Of a stretch of DNA of 64,000 nt, positions 23,467 through 31,998 are shown piece by piece. The translations under genes and the position numbers were made by a program. The stretch comes from JACCXE01 sp963718605 (GTDB taxonomy: Bacteria; Actinomycetota; Acidimicrobiia; Acidimicrobiales; JACCXE01): the NCBI GenBank assembly GCA_963718605.1, contig OY970363.1:2914001-2978000 (forward strand), in the 5' to 3' direction. Positions within the stretch are counted from its first letter, which is position 1, and each line of letters starts with the position of its first letter. A model generated the notes under the pieces. It was not told where the DNA came from. It searched no databases and worked only from the letters and a program-made list of their open reading frames with translations.

Positions 23467-23484
23467 TTCTCAACGATTTGAGCG
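23467..23484. promoter_or_regulatory. Inverted-repeat box upstream of hybrid kinase
   Basis: TTCTCAACGATTTGAGCG has CTCAA and TTGAG half-sites 4 bp apart, 40 bp upstream of the kinase start, matching the spacing in the other boxes of the module. Confidence 0.5.
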
Positions 23485-23569
23485 TCATCTCTTGCTGCTT
23501 GTGCACTACGTCACAAGTGCTTTCTTTCGCGAACGGGGTCTGACCTGGGGTTTCGCGTTTCGCCTTTCG

Positions 23570-23598
23570 TTGACACGGGTGGAATTACGGTGTTGTAT
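23570..23598 (+). promoter_or_regulatory. nrdJ promoter
   Basis: TTGACA (23570-23575), a 17-bp spacer and TTGTAT (23593-23598) form a near-consensus housekeeping promoter, predicting a start near 23605 and a leader of about 100 nt. Confidence 0.65.
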
Positions 23599-23632
23599 TT
23601 CTCCCTCATCTCGCGGTCCGGGGGGATCCACA

Positions 23633-23648
23633 CCACAAGATATTGTGG
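23633..23648. promoter_or_regulatory. NrdR-box-like palindrome in the nrdJ leader
   Basis: CCACAAGATATTGTGG has 6-bp arms around GATA and resembles NrdR boxes (ACACWANATATTGTGT-like) that control ribonucleotide reductase genes. It lies about 30 bp downstream of the predicted transcription start. A second box at the usual 31-bp spacing is not evident, so assignment to NrdR is tentative. Confidence 0.5.
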
Positions 23649-23704
23649 TTACCCCCTGAAACCGCAGGAATTCGACTTAACCCCAGGGGAGAGGCTCACC
23701 AAAG

Positions 23705-26593
23705 ATGGCAATTGCACCCGAACAGCTCGGAATCGGCATCCGCCGCCAGTTCACGACCGCAGGCGTTCACCCCTACGACATGGTCACGTGGGAGCGGCGC
23801 GACGCTCGCATCTCGAACTGGAAGACCGGCGAAGTCGCCTTCGAGCAACTCGGTGTGGAAGTTCCGTCCACGTGGTCGGTCAACGCCACGAACATCCTGT
23901 CCCAGAAGTACTTCCGGGGCACCCTGGGCACCCCTGAGCGCGAATCGTCGCTCAAGCAGGTAGTGGACCGCATCGTCGACACGATCCTGGCCTGGGGCCA
24001 GCAGGACGGTTACTTCACCGATGACGACGAGGCTGCCACCTTCTCGGACGAACTGAAGTACCTGCTGATCACCCAGCGCGCTGCCTTCAACTCGCCGGTG
24101 TGGTTCAACATCGGCGTCAAGGGCGTGCCGCAGCAAGGCTCGGCGTGCTTCATCCTCGCCGTCGAGGACCAGATGCGGTCCATCCTCAACTGGTACACCG
24201 AAGAAGGAATCATCTTCAAGGGCGGCTCCGGTGCGGGCCTCAACATCTCGAAGATCCGTTCGTCCCGCGAACTGCTCCAGGGCGGTGGCACCGCGTCGGG
24301 CCCCGTCTCGTTCATGCGCGGCGCCGATGCCAGCGCCGGCACGATCAAGTCGGGCGGCAAGACCCGGCGCGCCGCGAAGATGGTGATCCTCGACATCGAC
24401 CACCCCGACATCAAAGACTTCATCTGGTGCAAGACCATCGAAGAGCGCAAGGCCCGCGTCCTGCGTGACAACGGCTTCGACATGGACCTGGACGGGAAGG
24501 ATTCCCACTCGATCCAGTACCAGAACGCGAACAACTCGGTGCGCGTCACCGACGAGTTCATGCAGGCCGTTATTGACGGCACCGACTGGGAGCTGAAGGC
24601 CGTCACCGACGGTTCGGTGATCGAGACCATCCCGGCCCGCGACCTGTTCCGTCAGGTCGCGCAGGCGGCGTGGGAGTGCGCCGACCCCGGCATGCAGTTC
24701 GACACCACGATCAACAAGTGGCACACCGCGGCGTCCACCGGTCGCATCAACGGGTCCAACCCGTGCTCGGAATACATGCATCTGGACAACTCGGCGTGCA
24801 ACCTGGCGTCGCTGAACCTGATGACGTTCCTCGACGACCAAGACGTGTTCGACGTCGACGGCTTCATGGCCGCGACCTCGGTCGTGTTCACGGCGCAGGA
24901 GATCATCGTCGGCAACGGCGATTACCCCACGGCCAAGATCGCCAAGAACACCCGGCGCTTCCGTCAGCTCGGCATCGGCTACGCCAACCTCGGCGCGCTG
25001 CTGATGGCACAAGGCCTCGCCTACGACTCCGACGGCGGTCGCGCCTGGGCCGGCGCGATCACCGCACTGCTCACCGGCCAGTCCTACGCGACCTCCGCAC
25101 GCACTGCGGCGCGCATGGGCCCGTTCGCCGGTTACCAGGAGAACCGCTCGCACATGCTCAAGGTGCTCGGCATGCACCGCGACGCCGTGAACGACATCGA
25201 CGAAGAACTGGTGCCCGTTGAGATCCTCGACGCGGCGCGTTCGGCGTGGGACGAGGCGTGCAACCTCGGTGAGGTTTACGGCGTGCGCAACAGCCAGGCG
25301 TCAGTGCTCGCGCCCACTGGCACCATCGGCCTGTTGATGGACTGCGACACCACCGGCATCGAGCCCGACCTCGGCCTCGTGAAGATGAAGAAGCTCGTAG
25401 GCGGCGGCACGATGAGCATCGTCAACCAGACGGTGCCGCGCGGCCTCACCAAGCTCGGCTACTCCGATCAGCAGATCGAAGAGATTCAGGCCTACATCGA
25501 GGCCGAGAAGAGCATCCTCGGTGCGCCCCACATCTCGCCGAGCCACTACGACGTGTTCGCCTGCTCTATGGGTGACAACACGATCCACTACCGCGGTCAC
25601 ATCAAGATGATGGCCGCCGCGCAGCCGTTCCTCTCGGGCGCGATCTCCAAGACGGTCAACATGCCCGAAGAGGTCACCGTCGAAGAGGTGGAGCAGCTGC
25701 ACATCGAGTCGTGGCAGCTCGGCCTGAAGGCCGTCGCGATCTACCGCGACAACTGCAAGGTCGCCCAGCCCCTCGCTACGGCCAAGAAGGGTCAAGGCGC
25801 GTCCGGGTTCGACACCGACGCAGCCGCTGGTTCGGGCGCCGCCGACGGTGGACCGACCGATGCGTTGCTCGCGGCCAAGGTGGCCGAGCTCGAGCAGGAG
25901 ATCGCGCGCCACACCGTGTTCGTGAAGCAGCCGGTGCGTGAGCGCCTGCCAAACAAGCGTCGCTCCACCACCACCAAGTTCCGCGTGGCGGATTGCGAGG
26001 GCTACTTCACCGTTGGTGAATACGACGACGGCCGTCCCGGCGAAGTGTTCATCTCGGTGTCCAAGCAGGGCTCGACGCTGAGCGGTCTGATGGACGCGTT
26101 CGCCGTGTCCATCTCGCTCGGTCTGCAGCACGGCGTGCCGCTGTCGACCTACGTAAAGAAGTACGCGAACTCGCGCTTCGAGCCGAGCGGCATGACCGAG
26201 GATCCGGAACTCCGTATCGCCACCTCGCTGATGGACTACATCTTCCGTCGCATCGCCGTCGACTACATGCCGTTGTCCGAGCGCACCGAACTCGGCATCC
26301 TCACCCAGCAGGAGCGCCTGCAGCCGACGCTGCCCGGTGTCGAGGAAGCGGTCGTGGAGAACCACGGTTCGGACGCAGTGGGCCAGGTCACGCTCGACCT
26401 GCAGGCGGGCGTATCCACGCCGCCCCCGTCGCCCGAGCCCGCGGCACCCGCCGCAGTTGAGCCGCCGAAGATGGCCGCGCCGAAGAAGAACGAAGTGATC
26501 GCCCCGCTTTGCTACTCGTGCGGCAACGAGATGCAGCGCGCCGGCTCTTGCTACGTCTGCGGTTCCTGCGGCTCCACCAGCGGCTGTAGCTAA
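23705..26593 (+). CDS. nrdJ: Coenzyme-B12-dependent (class II) ribonucleotide reductase
   Basis: This 962-residue enzyme reduces ribonucleotides to deoxyribonucleotides using adenosylcobalamin. Visible are the substrate-site SACFILAVED, GGSGAGLNISKIR, the radical-site NPCSEYMHLDNSACNLASLNL (Cys and Glu near residue 351), APTGTIGLLMDCDTTGIEP, a C-terminal TSCPD domain (about 755-850) and a Cys-rich tail (CYSCGNEMQRAGSCYVCG...CGSTSGCS) that passes electrons from thioredoxin. The start ATG has a good GGGGAGAGG ribosome-binding site at 23687-23695. No cobalamin riboswitch was found in the leader. Confidence 0.96.
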   Translation: MAIAPEQLGIGIRRQFTTAGVHPYDMVTWERRDARISNWKTGEVAFEQLGVEVPSTWSVNATNILSQKYFRGTLGTPERESSLKQVVDRIVDTILAWGQQDGYFTDDDEAATFSDELKYLLITQRAAFNSPVWFNIGVKGVPQQGSACFILAVEDQMRSILNWYTEEGIIFKGGSGAGLNISKIRSSRELLQGGGTASGPVSFMRGADASAGTIKSGGKTRRAAKMVILDIDHPDIKDFIWCKTIEERKARVLRDNGFDMDLDGKDSHSIQYQNANNSVRVTDEFMQAVIDGTDWELKAVTDGSVIETIPARDLFRQVAQAAWECADPGMQFDTTINKWHTAASTGRINGSNPCSEYMHLDNSACNLASLNLMTFLDDQDVFDVDGFMAATSVVFTAQEIIVGNGDYPTAKIAKNTRRFRQLGIGYANLGALLMAQGLAYDSDGGRAWAGAITALLTGQSYATSARTAARMGPFAGYQENRSHMLKVLGMHRDAVNDIDEELVPVEILDAARSAWDEACNLGEVYGVRNSQASVLAPTGTIGLLMDCDTTGIEPDLGLVKMKKLVGGGTMSIVNQTVPRGLTKLGYSDQQIEEIQAYIEAEKSILGAPHISPSHYDVFACSMGDNTIHYRGHIKMMAAAQPFLSGAISKTVNMPEEVTVEEVEQLHIESWQLGLKAVAIYRDNCKVAQPLATAKKGQGASGFDTDAAAGSGAADGGPTDALLAAKVAELEQEIARHTVFVKQPVRERLPNKRRSTTTKFRVADCEGYFTVGEYDDGRPGEVFISVSKQGSTLSGLMDAFAVSISLGLQHGVPLSTYVKKYANSRFEPSGMTEDPELRIATSLMDYIFRRIAVDYMPLSERTELGILTQQERLQPTLPGVEEAVVENHGSDAVGQVTLDLQAGVSTPPPSPEPAAPAAVEPPKMAAPKKNEVIAPLCYSCGNEMQRAGSCYVCGSCGSTSGCS

Positions 26594-26620
26594 GCCGCCG
26601 ACCGACCTTCCGGAAAAAGT

Positions 26621-26637
26621 TCAGGGTCGGACCCTGA
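26621..26637 (+). terminator. Short hairpin after nrdJ
   Basis: TCAGGGTC and GACCCTGA form 8-bp arms around one G, 28 bp after the nrdJ stop. There is no T-run, so termination efficiency is uncertain; it may be a repeat element instead. Confidence 0.4.
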
Positions 26638-26683
26638 GGACTTCAACACCGCGATCCCGGACGATGTGTCCACGAACACATCT

Positions 26684-28486
26684 ATGTCCCCAGGCTCAGC
26701 TGTTCGGAAAAATCGGGCCGGGCTGATCGCGGTCCTAGTGGCGGCGGCACTTTTGGCGGGAATGGCGCCCGCCAAAGCGGCCGCGAAGCCGTCGACCGGA
26801 GCGCCCGTCCCTCAAGCGGTGCGGGCGCTCCTGCAACGCGTGTTGCACCCCGGAGCTGGCGCTCGCCCTGACGAACCGCCGTTGGACGCCCAGCTGGCAT
26901 CGCCGCCCGAACCGGGTCCGGACCCTGAGTCGCCGTCAGCACGGGCTCGCGTGGCCGAGTCCACGTACGACCGGGCCGTTGCCGGCGCCACCGGTGTCGT
27001 GCAAGCCCAGTTGCGCGAGTCCCGCCCGGCATTCGTTGCGGCTATGGCGGAATGGCACAGCGGCGAGACACAAGTGCCAGTGGTCATCGACCACCTCGCC
27101 GCGGCCGCCGCGCACCTCCGCGGGGCAGACGGGGCGATGGTGGCTCCGACCGTGGGCGAGGCACTTTCCGGGATCGCGCGTCAGATCACGAGCGGTGTAT
27201 TCGACGCCTACCGACGGGCCGGTGCCGACCCTGATTTGATGGCGCGTTTGGCCGGACTCATGGCGTCTGCAGATGAACAGATCGCTGCGGGCAACCACGA
27301 CACCGCCATCCTCCAGCTAAAGCAGGTGCTCGAGCTCGGCCCGCACTTGGTGTTCAGCATGCGCGCCTTCGTCCAGAACCTGCGGACGACGTTCGACACA
27401 AGCACAGTCGGTTACTCCTGGGCGATCGCGGAAAACGGAACGCTCGTCCACCCGTGGCAGAACGGCCGGGCGCAGGTGGGGCCCCAGCCCGTTGATCAGT
27501 CGGCAACGAAAGAGATGAACATCGCGAGCGTTTCGAAGACGCTGACGGCGGTGGCAGTGCTTCGGCTTCTTGAGTCGAGGAATCTCAGCATCGACTCGCC
27601 GATCAGTCCCTGGCTGCCGACCACCTGGACCCTCGGTCCCGGCGTCGCCGGCGTGGGCGGGCTCACGTTCCGAAATCTCATGACCCAGTCCAGCGGTCTG
27701 AACAACAACGCGGTGAGCAAGACGACGGGCAAACCACAGGCGGCGCCGTACGACTACGCGTCCTTGCGGTCGACGATCGCCACCGGCGTGAACGCCCCGA
27801 AGACCTTCGTGTACCAGAACGCAAACTTCGCTCTGTTCCGCGTAATGATCCCCCGCCTGGCCAACACGGTGCCGGGCGTCGACAACACCGAGACCTCTAA
27901 GGGCGTCGGGAGTCAGGCCGGGGACTCATTCGCAGCCGGTAGCTACGCGGCTGCGTACATCAACTACCTCCGCAACCAACTGTTTGCCCCGATGGGAATC
28001 GACGGTCGCTGCGACCCGGCGGACAACCCGAATGTCCGCACGCTGCTCTACAACCCGAACCTGGCGCTAAGCGGGCGGGACGCGGGGAACTGGACGTTGT
28101 TGTGCGGGTCCGGCGGCTGGTATCTCTCCGCGACCGAGTTGGCCGCGTATCTCGCACATATGCGTTACGACAACGCGATCTTGTCGCCCGCCATGCGCAC
28201 GGTCATGAACCAGAACTTCACGGGGTGGATGGACCCGGCGAACTACAAGTGGGGCGACGGAGTGTGGGGCACGTACCACAACCACGGCGGTGACCTTTGG
28301 TACGACAACGTCGCCCAGAGCGCGAAGCGCGGCATGGACTCCTGCGTCATGAGTTACCCCAACGGTGTCCAGATCGCGATCCTGATCAACTCTCAGGGGC
28401 CCAGCTACGACGGGCATCCGGCGAGCGGATACCAGTGCGCAGCGCTTCAGGCAGCGTTCGACAACGCGTTGGTGCTCGTGCCCTAA
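26684..28486 (+). CDS. Secreted serine beta-lactamase-like hydrolase (class C/PBP4* fold)
   Basis: The 600-residue exported protein has a signal peptide (KNRAGLIAVLVAAALLAGMAPAKA), a 220-residue helical Pro/Ala-rich region of unknown role, and a beta-lactamase/D-aminopeptidase-type domain from about residue 240. Catalytic motifs are SVSK (282-285), YQN in TFVYQNANFALF and the HNHGGDLWYD (KTG-equivalent) region. The family includes esterases, peptidases and transpeptidase-like enzymes. ATG 26684 is chosen; GTG 26666 would add six residues. The N-terminal region is unusual in length. Confidence 0.8.
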   Translation: MSPGSAVRKNRAGLIAVLVAAALLAGMAPAKAAAKPSTGAPVPQAVRALLQRVLHPGAGARPDEPPLDAQLASPPEPGPDPESPSARARVAESTYDRAVAGATGVVQAQLRESRPAFVAAMAEWHSGETQVPVVIDHLAAAAAHLRGADGAMVAPTVGEALSGIARQITSGVFDAYRRAGADPDLMARLAGLMASADEQIAAGNHDTAILQLKQVLELGPHLVFSMRAFVQNLRTTFDTSTVGYSWAIAENGTLVHPWQNGRAQVGPQPVDQSATKEMNIASVSKTLTAVAVLRLLESRNLSIDSPISPWLPTTWTLGPGVAGVGGLTFRNLMTQSSGLNNNAVSKTTGKPQAAPYDYASLRSTIATGVNAPKTFVYQNANFALFRVMIPRLANTVPGVDNTETSKGVGSQAGDSFAAGSYAAAYINYLRNQLFAPMGIDGRCDPADNPNVRTLLYNPNLALSGRDAGNWTLLCGSGGWYLSATELAAYLAHMRYDNAILSPAMRTVMNQNFTGWMDPANYKWGDGVWGTYHNHGGDLWYDNVAQSAKRGMDSCVMSYPNGVQIAILINSQGPSYDGHPASGYQCAALQAAFDNALVLVP

Positions 28487-28556
28487 CCGACAGTCGCCGA
28501 CCAGGCTCGCGGCTGGATGCGTTGCAATGCGGGCGGAGACCGAGAACAGTTGGCCG

Positions 28557-28967
28557 ATGCGAGTGACCGGTCTCGACCATGTGGTGCTGATCTGCCGCGA
28601 TGTCGAGGCGTCCGTCGAGTTCTATTCCGGTGTGTTGGGCCTCGAGGCGTTGGACGTGGAGAAGTGGCGCAAGGGCGAGGCGTTTTTCCCGTCGGTGCGC
28701 ATCGACGAGTCCACGATCATCGACCTCCTACCGGGAAGGCCCGACGGTCGGAACACCGATCACGTCTGCCTCGTGATCGAGCCGATCGACCTGCACGCAT
28801 TGGCCAAACGGACAGAGCTGAACGTGGTGCGGGGGCCTGTGGAACGGGGCGGGGCGCGGGGTGTGGGATGGTCGATCTATGTCATCGATCCTGATGGCTA
28901 CCTCGTGGAGCTGAAGCACTACGGCTCGACCGCCGAGGGCGCCAACGGGACAACCACCGACACCTAA
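28557..28967 (+). CDS. VOC-family (glyoxalase/dioxygenase-like) protein
   Basis: This 136-residue protein shows the paired beta-alpha-beta-beta-beta modules of the vicinal oxygen chelate fold: GLDHVVLICRDVEASVEFYSGVLGLE, NTDHVCLVIEPIDLHAL and DPDGYLVELKHYG. Metal ligands are probably His in LDHVV, His in TDHVC and Glu in LVELKHY. Substrate is unknown. ATG 28557 is favoured over 28527 because the fold starts at residue 3. Its stop overlaps the convergent rtcB stop. Confidence 0.8.
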   Translation: MRVTGLDHVVLICRDVEASVEFYSGVLGLEALDVEKWRKGEAFFPSVRIDESTIIDLLPGRPDGRNTDHVCLVIEPIDLHALAKRTELNVVRGPVERGGARGVGWSIYVIDPDGYLVELKHYGSTAEGANGTTTDT

Positions 28968-30139
28968 CGGTGCCGATGGTCGTCCGTGCCCTTATAGTTG
29001 AGGATCTGCGTCAGGGTGTGGTCGATGGTGACCAAGTCGGCCTGGTCGGCCATCACCTGCGCGATGTCCTTGTAGCTGTCGGGATGCTCGTCGAGCAGTG
29101 CCTCGGCGGAACGCTCGTCCCACGTCTTGCCGGCCATGGCTTCGTTGAGCGAGTCGACCGACAGCGTCTTGCGCGCCGCGGTGCGCGACAACCGACGGCC
29201 CGCCCCGTGCGAGCACGAGTTGTACGACGCCGCGTTGCCGAGGCCCGACACGATGTAGGTGCCGGTGGCCATGGAGCCCGGGATGACGCCGCGGTCACCG
29301 ACTCGGGCGCGGATGGCGCCCTTGCGGGTGAGCCACACGTCGTGTCCGTCGTGGTGCTCGCGCTCGGTGAAGTTGTGGTGCGTATTGACCGTGTCGACGA
29401 CGGAACCGTGTCCGACGAACGCGAACAGTTCGCGCAGCACGGCGTCCATCATCCGCTGACGCGACCCGTAGGCGTAGGTCTGTGCCCACAACATGGCGTT
29501 GATGTACGCGTCGAACTCCGGCGTGCCTTCCACGAGGTAGGCGAGGTCGCGGTCTTCGAGTTCGATGAAGTGGCTCTTCATCAGGCCGCGCGCACACTCG
29601 ATGTGCTGCATGGCGAGTTCGTTGCCGATGCCACGCGAACCCGAGTGCAGCACGACCCACACGCGATCGGCTTCGTCGAGGCAGACCTCCACGAAGTGAT
29701 TACCAGAGCCGAGCGAGCCGAACTGGTTGTGCGCCTTGTTCGTCTGCTTCTCGGTGAGGTTGATGGACAGCGCCGTAGCAGCGAGGTCGACGGGCATGGC
29801 GTTGTCGCCTTCGTGACCCTTGCCGACACCAGCCGGCACGGCGCGACGAATCGCACCGTGCAGTGGGCCGAGCTTGTCGGGCAGGTCGTTGGCCGTGAGG
29901 CTGGTCTGCGCGGCGATCATGCCGCAGCCGATGTCCACGCCGACCGCCGCCGGCACGACCGCGCCGGTTGTCGGGATGACCGAGCCGATGGTGGCACCCA
30001 TGCCGTAGTGCGCGTCGGGCATGAGCGCGACGTGCCCGTCCACAAACGGCAGATTCGCGGTGCGGCGCGCCTGCTCGAGGGTCTTGTCGTCAAGGTCGCT
30101 GGCCCAGGAGATCAATTTGCGGTCGAGGCGGTTCGGCAT
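28964..30139 (-). CDS. rtcB: RtcB-type RNA ligase
   Basis: The 391-residue enzyme joins RNA 2',3'-cyclic phosphate (or 3'-phosphate) and 5'-OH ends with GTP and manganese. Conserved parts include LMPDAHYGMGATIGSVIPT, VGVDIGCGMIAAQT (metal Asp and Cys), GSLGSGNHFVEV, LHSGSRGIGN, HHNFTERE and the guanylated histidine in SHGAGRRLSR. It probably repairs cleaved tRNA or other RNA. No archease or rtcA is adjacent. Confidence 0.93.
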   Translation of the reverse strand: MPNRLDRKLISWASDLDDKTLEQARRTANLPFVDGHVALMPDAHYGMGATIGSVIPTTGAVVPAAVGVDIGCGMIAAQTSLTANDLPDKLGPLHGAIRRAVPAGVGKGHEGDNAMPVDLAATALSINLTEKQTNKAHNQFGSLGSGNHFVEVCLDEADRVWVVLHSGSRGIGNELAMQHIECARGLMKSHFIELEDRDLAYLVEGTPEFDAYINAMLWAQTYAYGSRQRMMDAVLRELFAFVGHGSVVDTVNTHHNFTEREHHDGHDVWLTRKGAIRARVGDRGVIPGSMATGTYIVSGLGNAASYNSCSHGAGRRLSRTAARKTLSVDSLNEAMAGKTWDERSAEALLDEHPDSYKDIAQVMADQADLVTIDHTLTQILNYKGTDDHRHR

Positions 30140-30204
30140 GGCGTTCTTCTCGTCGGTTAGTGGGCGGACGATGGTGACGGGTTACCCGGCCGACAGCGAA
30201 TGGA

Positions 30205-30561
30205 TTACGCGCGACGTTTGGCTCGTTTGGCCTTCGGTGGCGCGAGGCGGGCTTGGGCGACGCCGCGCTTGACCCACGTGGCCAGGGCACGCTTCGTCTG
30301 CACTTGCTCATCCGGTACACGGACGAAGCCCGACACGTCGCGACCCCGCATGACCATCGGTTCGGCTTTGCCTTGCTCGATGAGGGACTCCTGCTTGTGC
30401 GGGTCGACGCGCGCCATGAGCCCACCACGGCCGCTCACGCCGATCGCGATGTGTCCGTTGATCAGAAACGCGAGCCCGCCGAACATCTTTTGCTCGGTGA
30501 GATCAGCTTCACCAGCGATGAGTTCGCGGACGCGATCGGCGAGTTCCTCGTCGTAAGCCAT
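30205..30561 (-). CDS. TfoX N-terminal-domain protein
   Basis: The 118-residue protein is a single TfoX_N domain: ELADRVRELIAGEADLTEQKMFGGLAFLINGHIAIGVSGRGGLMARVDP, then GRDVSGFVRVPDEQV and a basic tail (PPKAKRAKRRA) that may bind nucleic acid. The domain is common in stand-alone proteins without known function; it should not be read as a competence regulator. ATG 30561 has a leaderless -10. Confidence 0.82.
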   Translation of the reverse strand: MAYDEELADRVRELIAGEADLTEQKMFGGLAFLINGHIAIGVSGRGGLMARVDPHKQESLIEQGKAEPMVMRGRDVSGFVRVPDEQVQTKRALATWVKRGVAQARLAPPKAKRAKRRA

Positions 30562-30567
30562 GAGCGC

Positions 30568-30573
30568 AAAGTA
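30568..30573 (-). promoter_or_regulatory. -10 element of leaderless TfoX-domain gene
   Basis: On the minus strand TACTTT ends 6 nt before ATG 30561, within the 17-bp gap to the divergent membrane-protein gene. Confidence 0.45.
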
Positions 30574-30578
30574 GACAC

Positions 30579-30884
30579 GTGCACGTGTTGATCGCAGAAT
30601 CCGTCCAACTCGATGGCGGGACTGTCGCGTTGATCCTGGGGCTGATGCTGGTGGCGGCCCTGATCGCACTCGCGGTCGTGATCGGCGGCATGGTGGCGGC
30701 GAGGCGCGCCGGCCGCGGGTCGAGCCAGGCCCGCTTCGTCTGGTTGTCACTGACCGCGATCGAGGGTCTGGTCGCATGGCAGAGCTTTGTCGGCAAAATG
30801 CGACCGAATCAGATCACCGCCGGCGTCGTCGTGGTGATGGCCGTGCAAGCCGGGGTGTACTTCCACGCACGCAACGCGCCGTGA
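30579..30884 (+). CDS. Small membrane protein, unknown function
   Basis: This 101-residue protein has three predicted membrane segments: about residues 14-40 (TVALILGLMLVAALIALAVVIGG), 51-67 and 79-95 (ITAGVVVVMAVQAGVYF). There are no motifs. GTG 30579 is the start; an internal GTG 30585 is possible. Its stop overlaps the next gene's GTG by 4 bp, so it may be a small partner of the hydroxylase. Confidence 0.6.
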   Translation: MHVLIAESVQLDGGTVALILGLMLVAALIALAVVIGGMVAARRAGRGSSQARFVWLSLTAIEGLVAWQSFVGKMRPNQITAGVVVVMAVQAGVYFHARNAP

Positions 30885-31687
30885 TCGGTCGCGCGCTCGA
30901 CGTGACGCCGTACACGTGGGCGGTGAGCGTGCCGTACGCGGTTGCGTTCGCGGCGGTGAGCGTTGAGGTCGCGTGGATGTTGTGGCGCGCTGGTGGTGCG
31001 TGGCCGCGAGTGGCGGCGCGTGCGCGCCTCGGCGTCACCATGGCTGCGGGTGCCTTCGTGGTGAGCGCGCTCTATACGTCGGTGCTGCGCGTGCTGTGGC
31101 AGGCCGTCGGTGTCGCCGCGCCGCACGCGCTCGTCGCGCTGTGGCGATCGCAGCCGGTTCTCGGCGCGATTGCTGCGTTCGTTGCGTGGGACGCAGTCGG
31201 TTGGCTCTACCACTGGGTCGGCCACCGCACCCGCGTCGGTTGGGCCGCGCACCAACCGCACCACTCGGGCGACACGTTCGACATCACACTTGGGCTACGC
31301 CAGTCGTGGGCGCCGTTCCACGGCCTCGCGTACCAGCCGTTGCTCGCGCTAGCCGGTTTCGACTTCCGAACCATTGCCGTATGCGCGGCCATCTCCAATT
31401 GCTGGCAGGTGCTCGAACACACGTCGGCGCCAATCCGCTTTCCGCGCTGGATCAGTGCGTGGTTGATGACGCCCGCCGCGCACCGGCACCACCACGGCAC
31501 CGACGCCGGCGCCCGCAACCTCGGCCCTGTGCTCACCGTGTGGGATCGCTTCGCCGGGACCTGGCTCGATCCGTCACTGCCGGCACCCGTCCGTTACGGC
31601 ACCGTCGCTCGCGACGCGACCAGCGCGTTTTCGATCGAGTCGTCAGGTTGGCGCGCGTTGATGTCGCGCCAGCCAACGCGGGCGTAG
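30881..31687 (+). CDS. Sterol desaturase / fatty-acid hydroxylase family protein
   Basis: The 268-residue membrane protein carries the di-iron histidine clusters of the family: YHWVGHR, HQPHH and HRHHH, with hydrophobic segments before and between them. It should hydroxylate or desaturate a lipid or carotenoid within the membrane. The GTG at 30881 overlaps the preceding stop; an upstream in-frame ATG at 30776 would lie inside that gene and is rejected. A terminator follows. Confidence 0.85.
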   Translation: MIGRALDVTPYTWAVSVPYAVAFAAVSVEVAWMLWRAGGAWPRVAARARLGVTMAAGAFVVSALYTSVLRVLWQAVGVAAPHALVALWRSQPVLGAIAAFVAWDAVGWLYHWVGHRTRVGWAAHQPHHSGDTFDITLGLRQSWAPFHGLAYQPLLALAGFDFRTIAVCAAISNCWQVLEHTSAPIRFPRWISAWLMTPAAHRHHHGTDAGARNLGPVLTVWDRFAGTWLDPSLPAPVRYGTVARDATSAFSIESSGWRALMSRQPTRA

Positions 31688-31695
31688 AAATGCAA

Positions 31696-31725
31696 CGAGC
31701 CGCCGACCCGAAGGCCGGCGGCTCG
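31696..31725. terminator. Terminator between convergent hydroxylase and cspA genes
   Basis: CGAGCCGCCG (31696-31705) and CGGCGGCTCG (31716-31725) form perfect 10-bp arms. It lies between two convergent genes and can serve both. Confidence 0.65.
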
Positions 31726-31745
31726 CATGCGTGAACTACGAAAGA

Positions 31746-31946
31746 TCAGATAACGCGAACGTTCTGCGCTTCTTCACCCTTCTTGCCGGGGGCTACATCG
31801 AACTCGACCTGCTGGCCGTCCTGGAGCGACTTGTAGCCGTCCGACTGAATGTTCGAGTAGTGGACGAATACATCTTCGCCACCGTCGCGGGAGATGAAGC
31901 CGAAGCCCTTGTCCGCATTGAAAAACTTCACTGTTCCAGTTGCCAT
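31746..31946 (-). CDS. Cold-shock protein, CspA family
   Basis: This 66-residue single-stranded nucleic-acid-binding protein is a complete cold-shock domain with RNP1 KGFGFI and RNP2 VFVHY. It starts MATGTVKFFNADKGFGF. GAGAAGAG about 10 nt upstream of the ATG is a plausible ribosome-binding site, so unlike many genes here it has a leader, as expected for cold-shock mRNAs. Confidence 0.95.
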   Translation of the reverse strand: MATGTVKFFNADKGFGFISRDGGEDVFVHYSNIQSDGYKSLQDGQQVEFDVAPGKKGEEAQNVRVI

Positions 31947-31998
31947 TACAAATGTCTCTTCTCAAAAAATCGAAGCCGTCCGTGTGACGGCCCCGATG

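Noticed and set aside
23598..23704. Cobalamin riboswitch before nrdJ
   Set aside because: The leader of about 100 nt lacks the conserved B12-box (GCCACTG-type core) and is too short.
26914..26925. Palindrome GGGTCCGGACCC, similar to the hairpin at 26621
   Set aside because: It is 12 bp inside a Pro/Gly-rich coding stretch where such GC-rich palindromes arise easily; not enough to call a repeat family.
30205..30561. Competence regulator TfoX
   Set aside because: Only the N-terminal TfoX domain is present and no competence genes are nearby.
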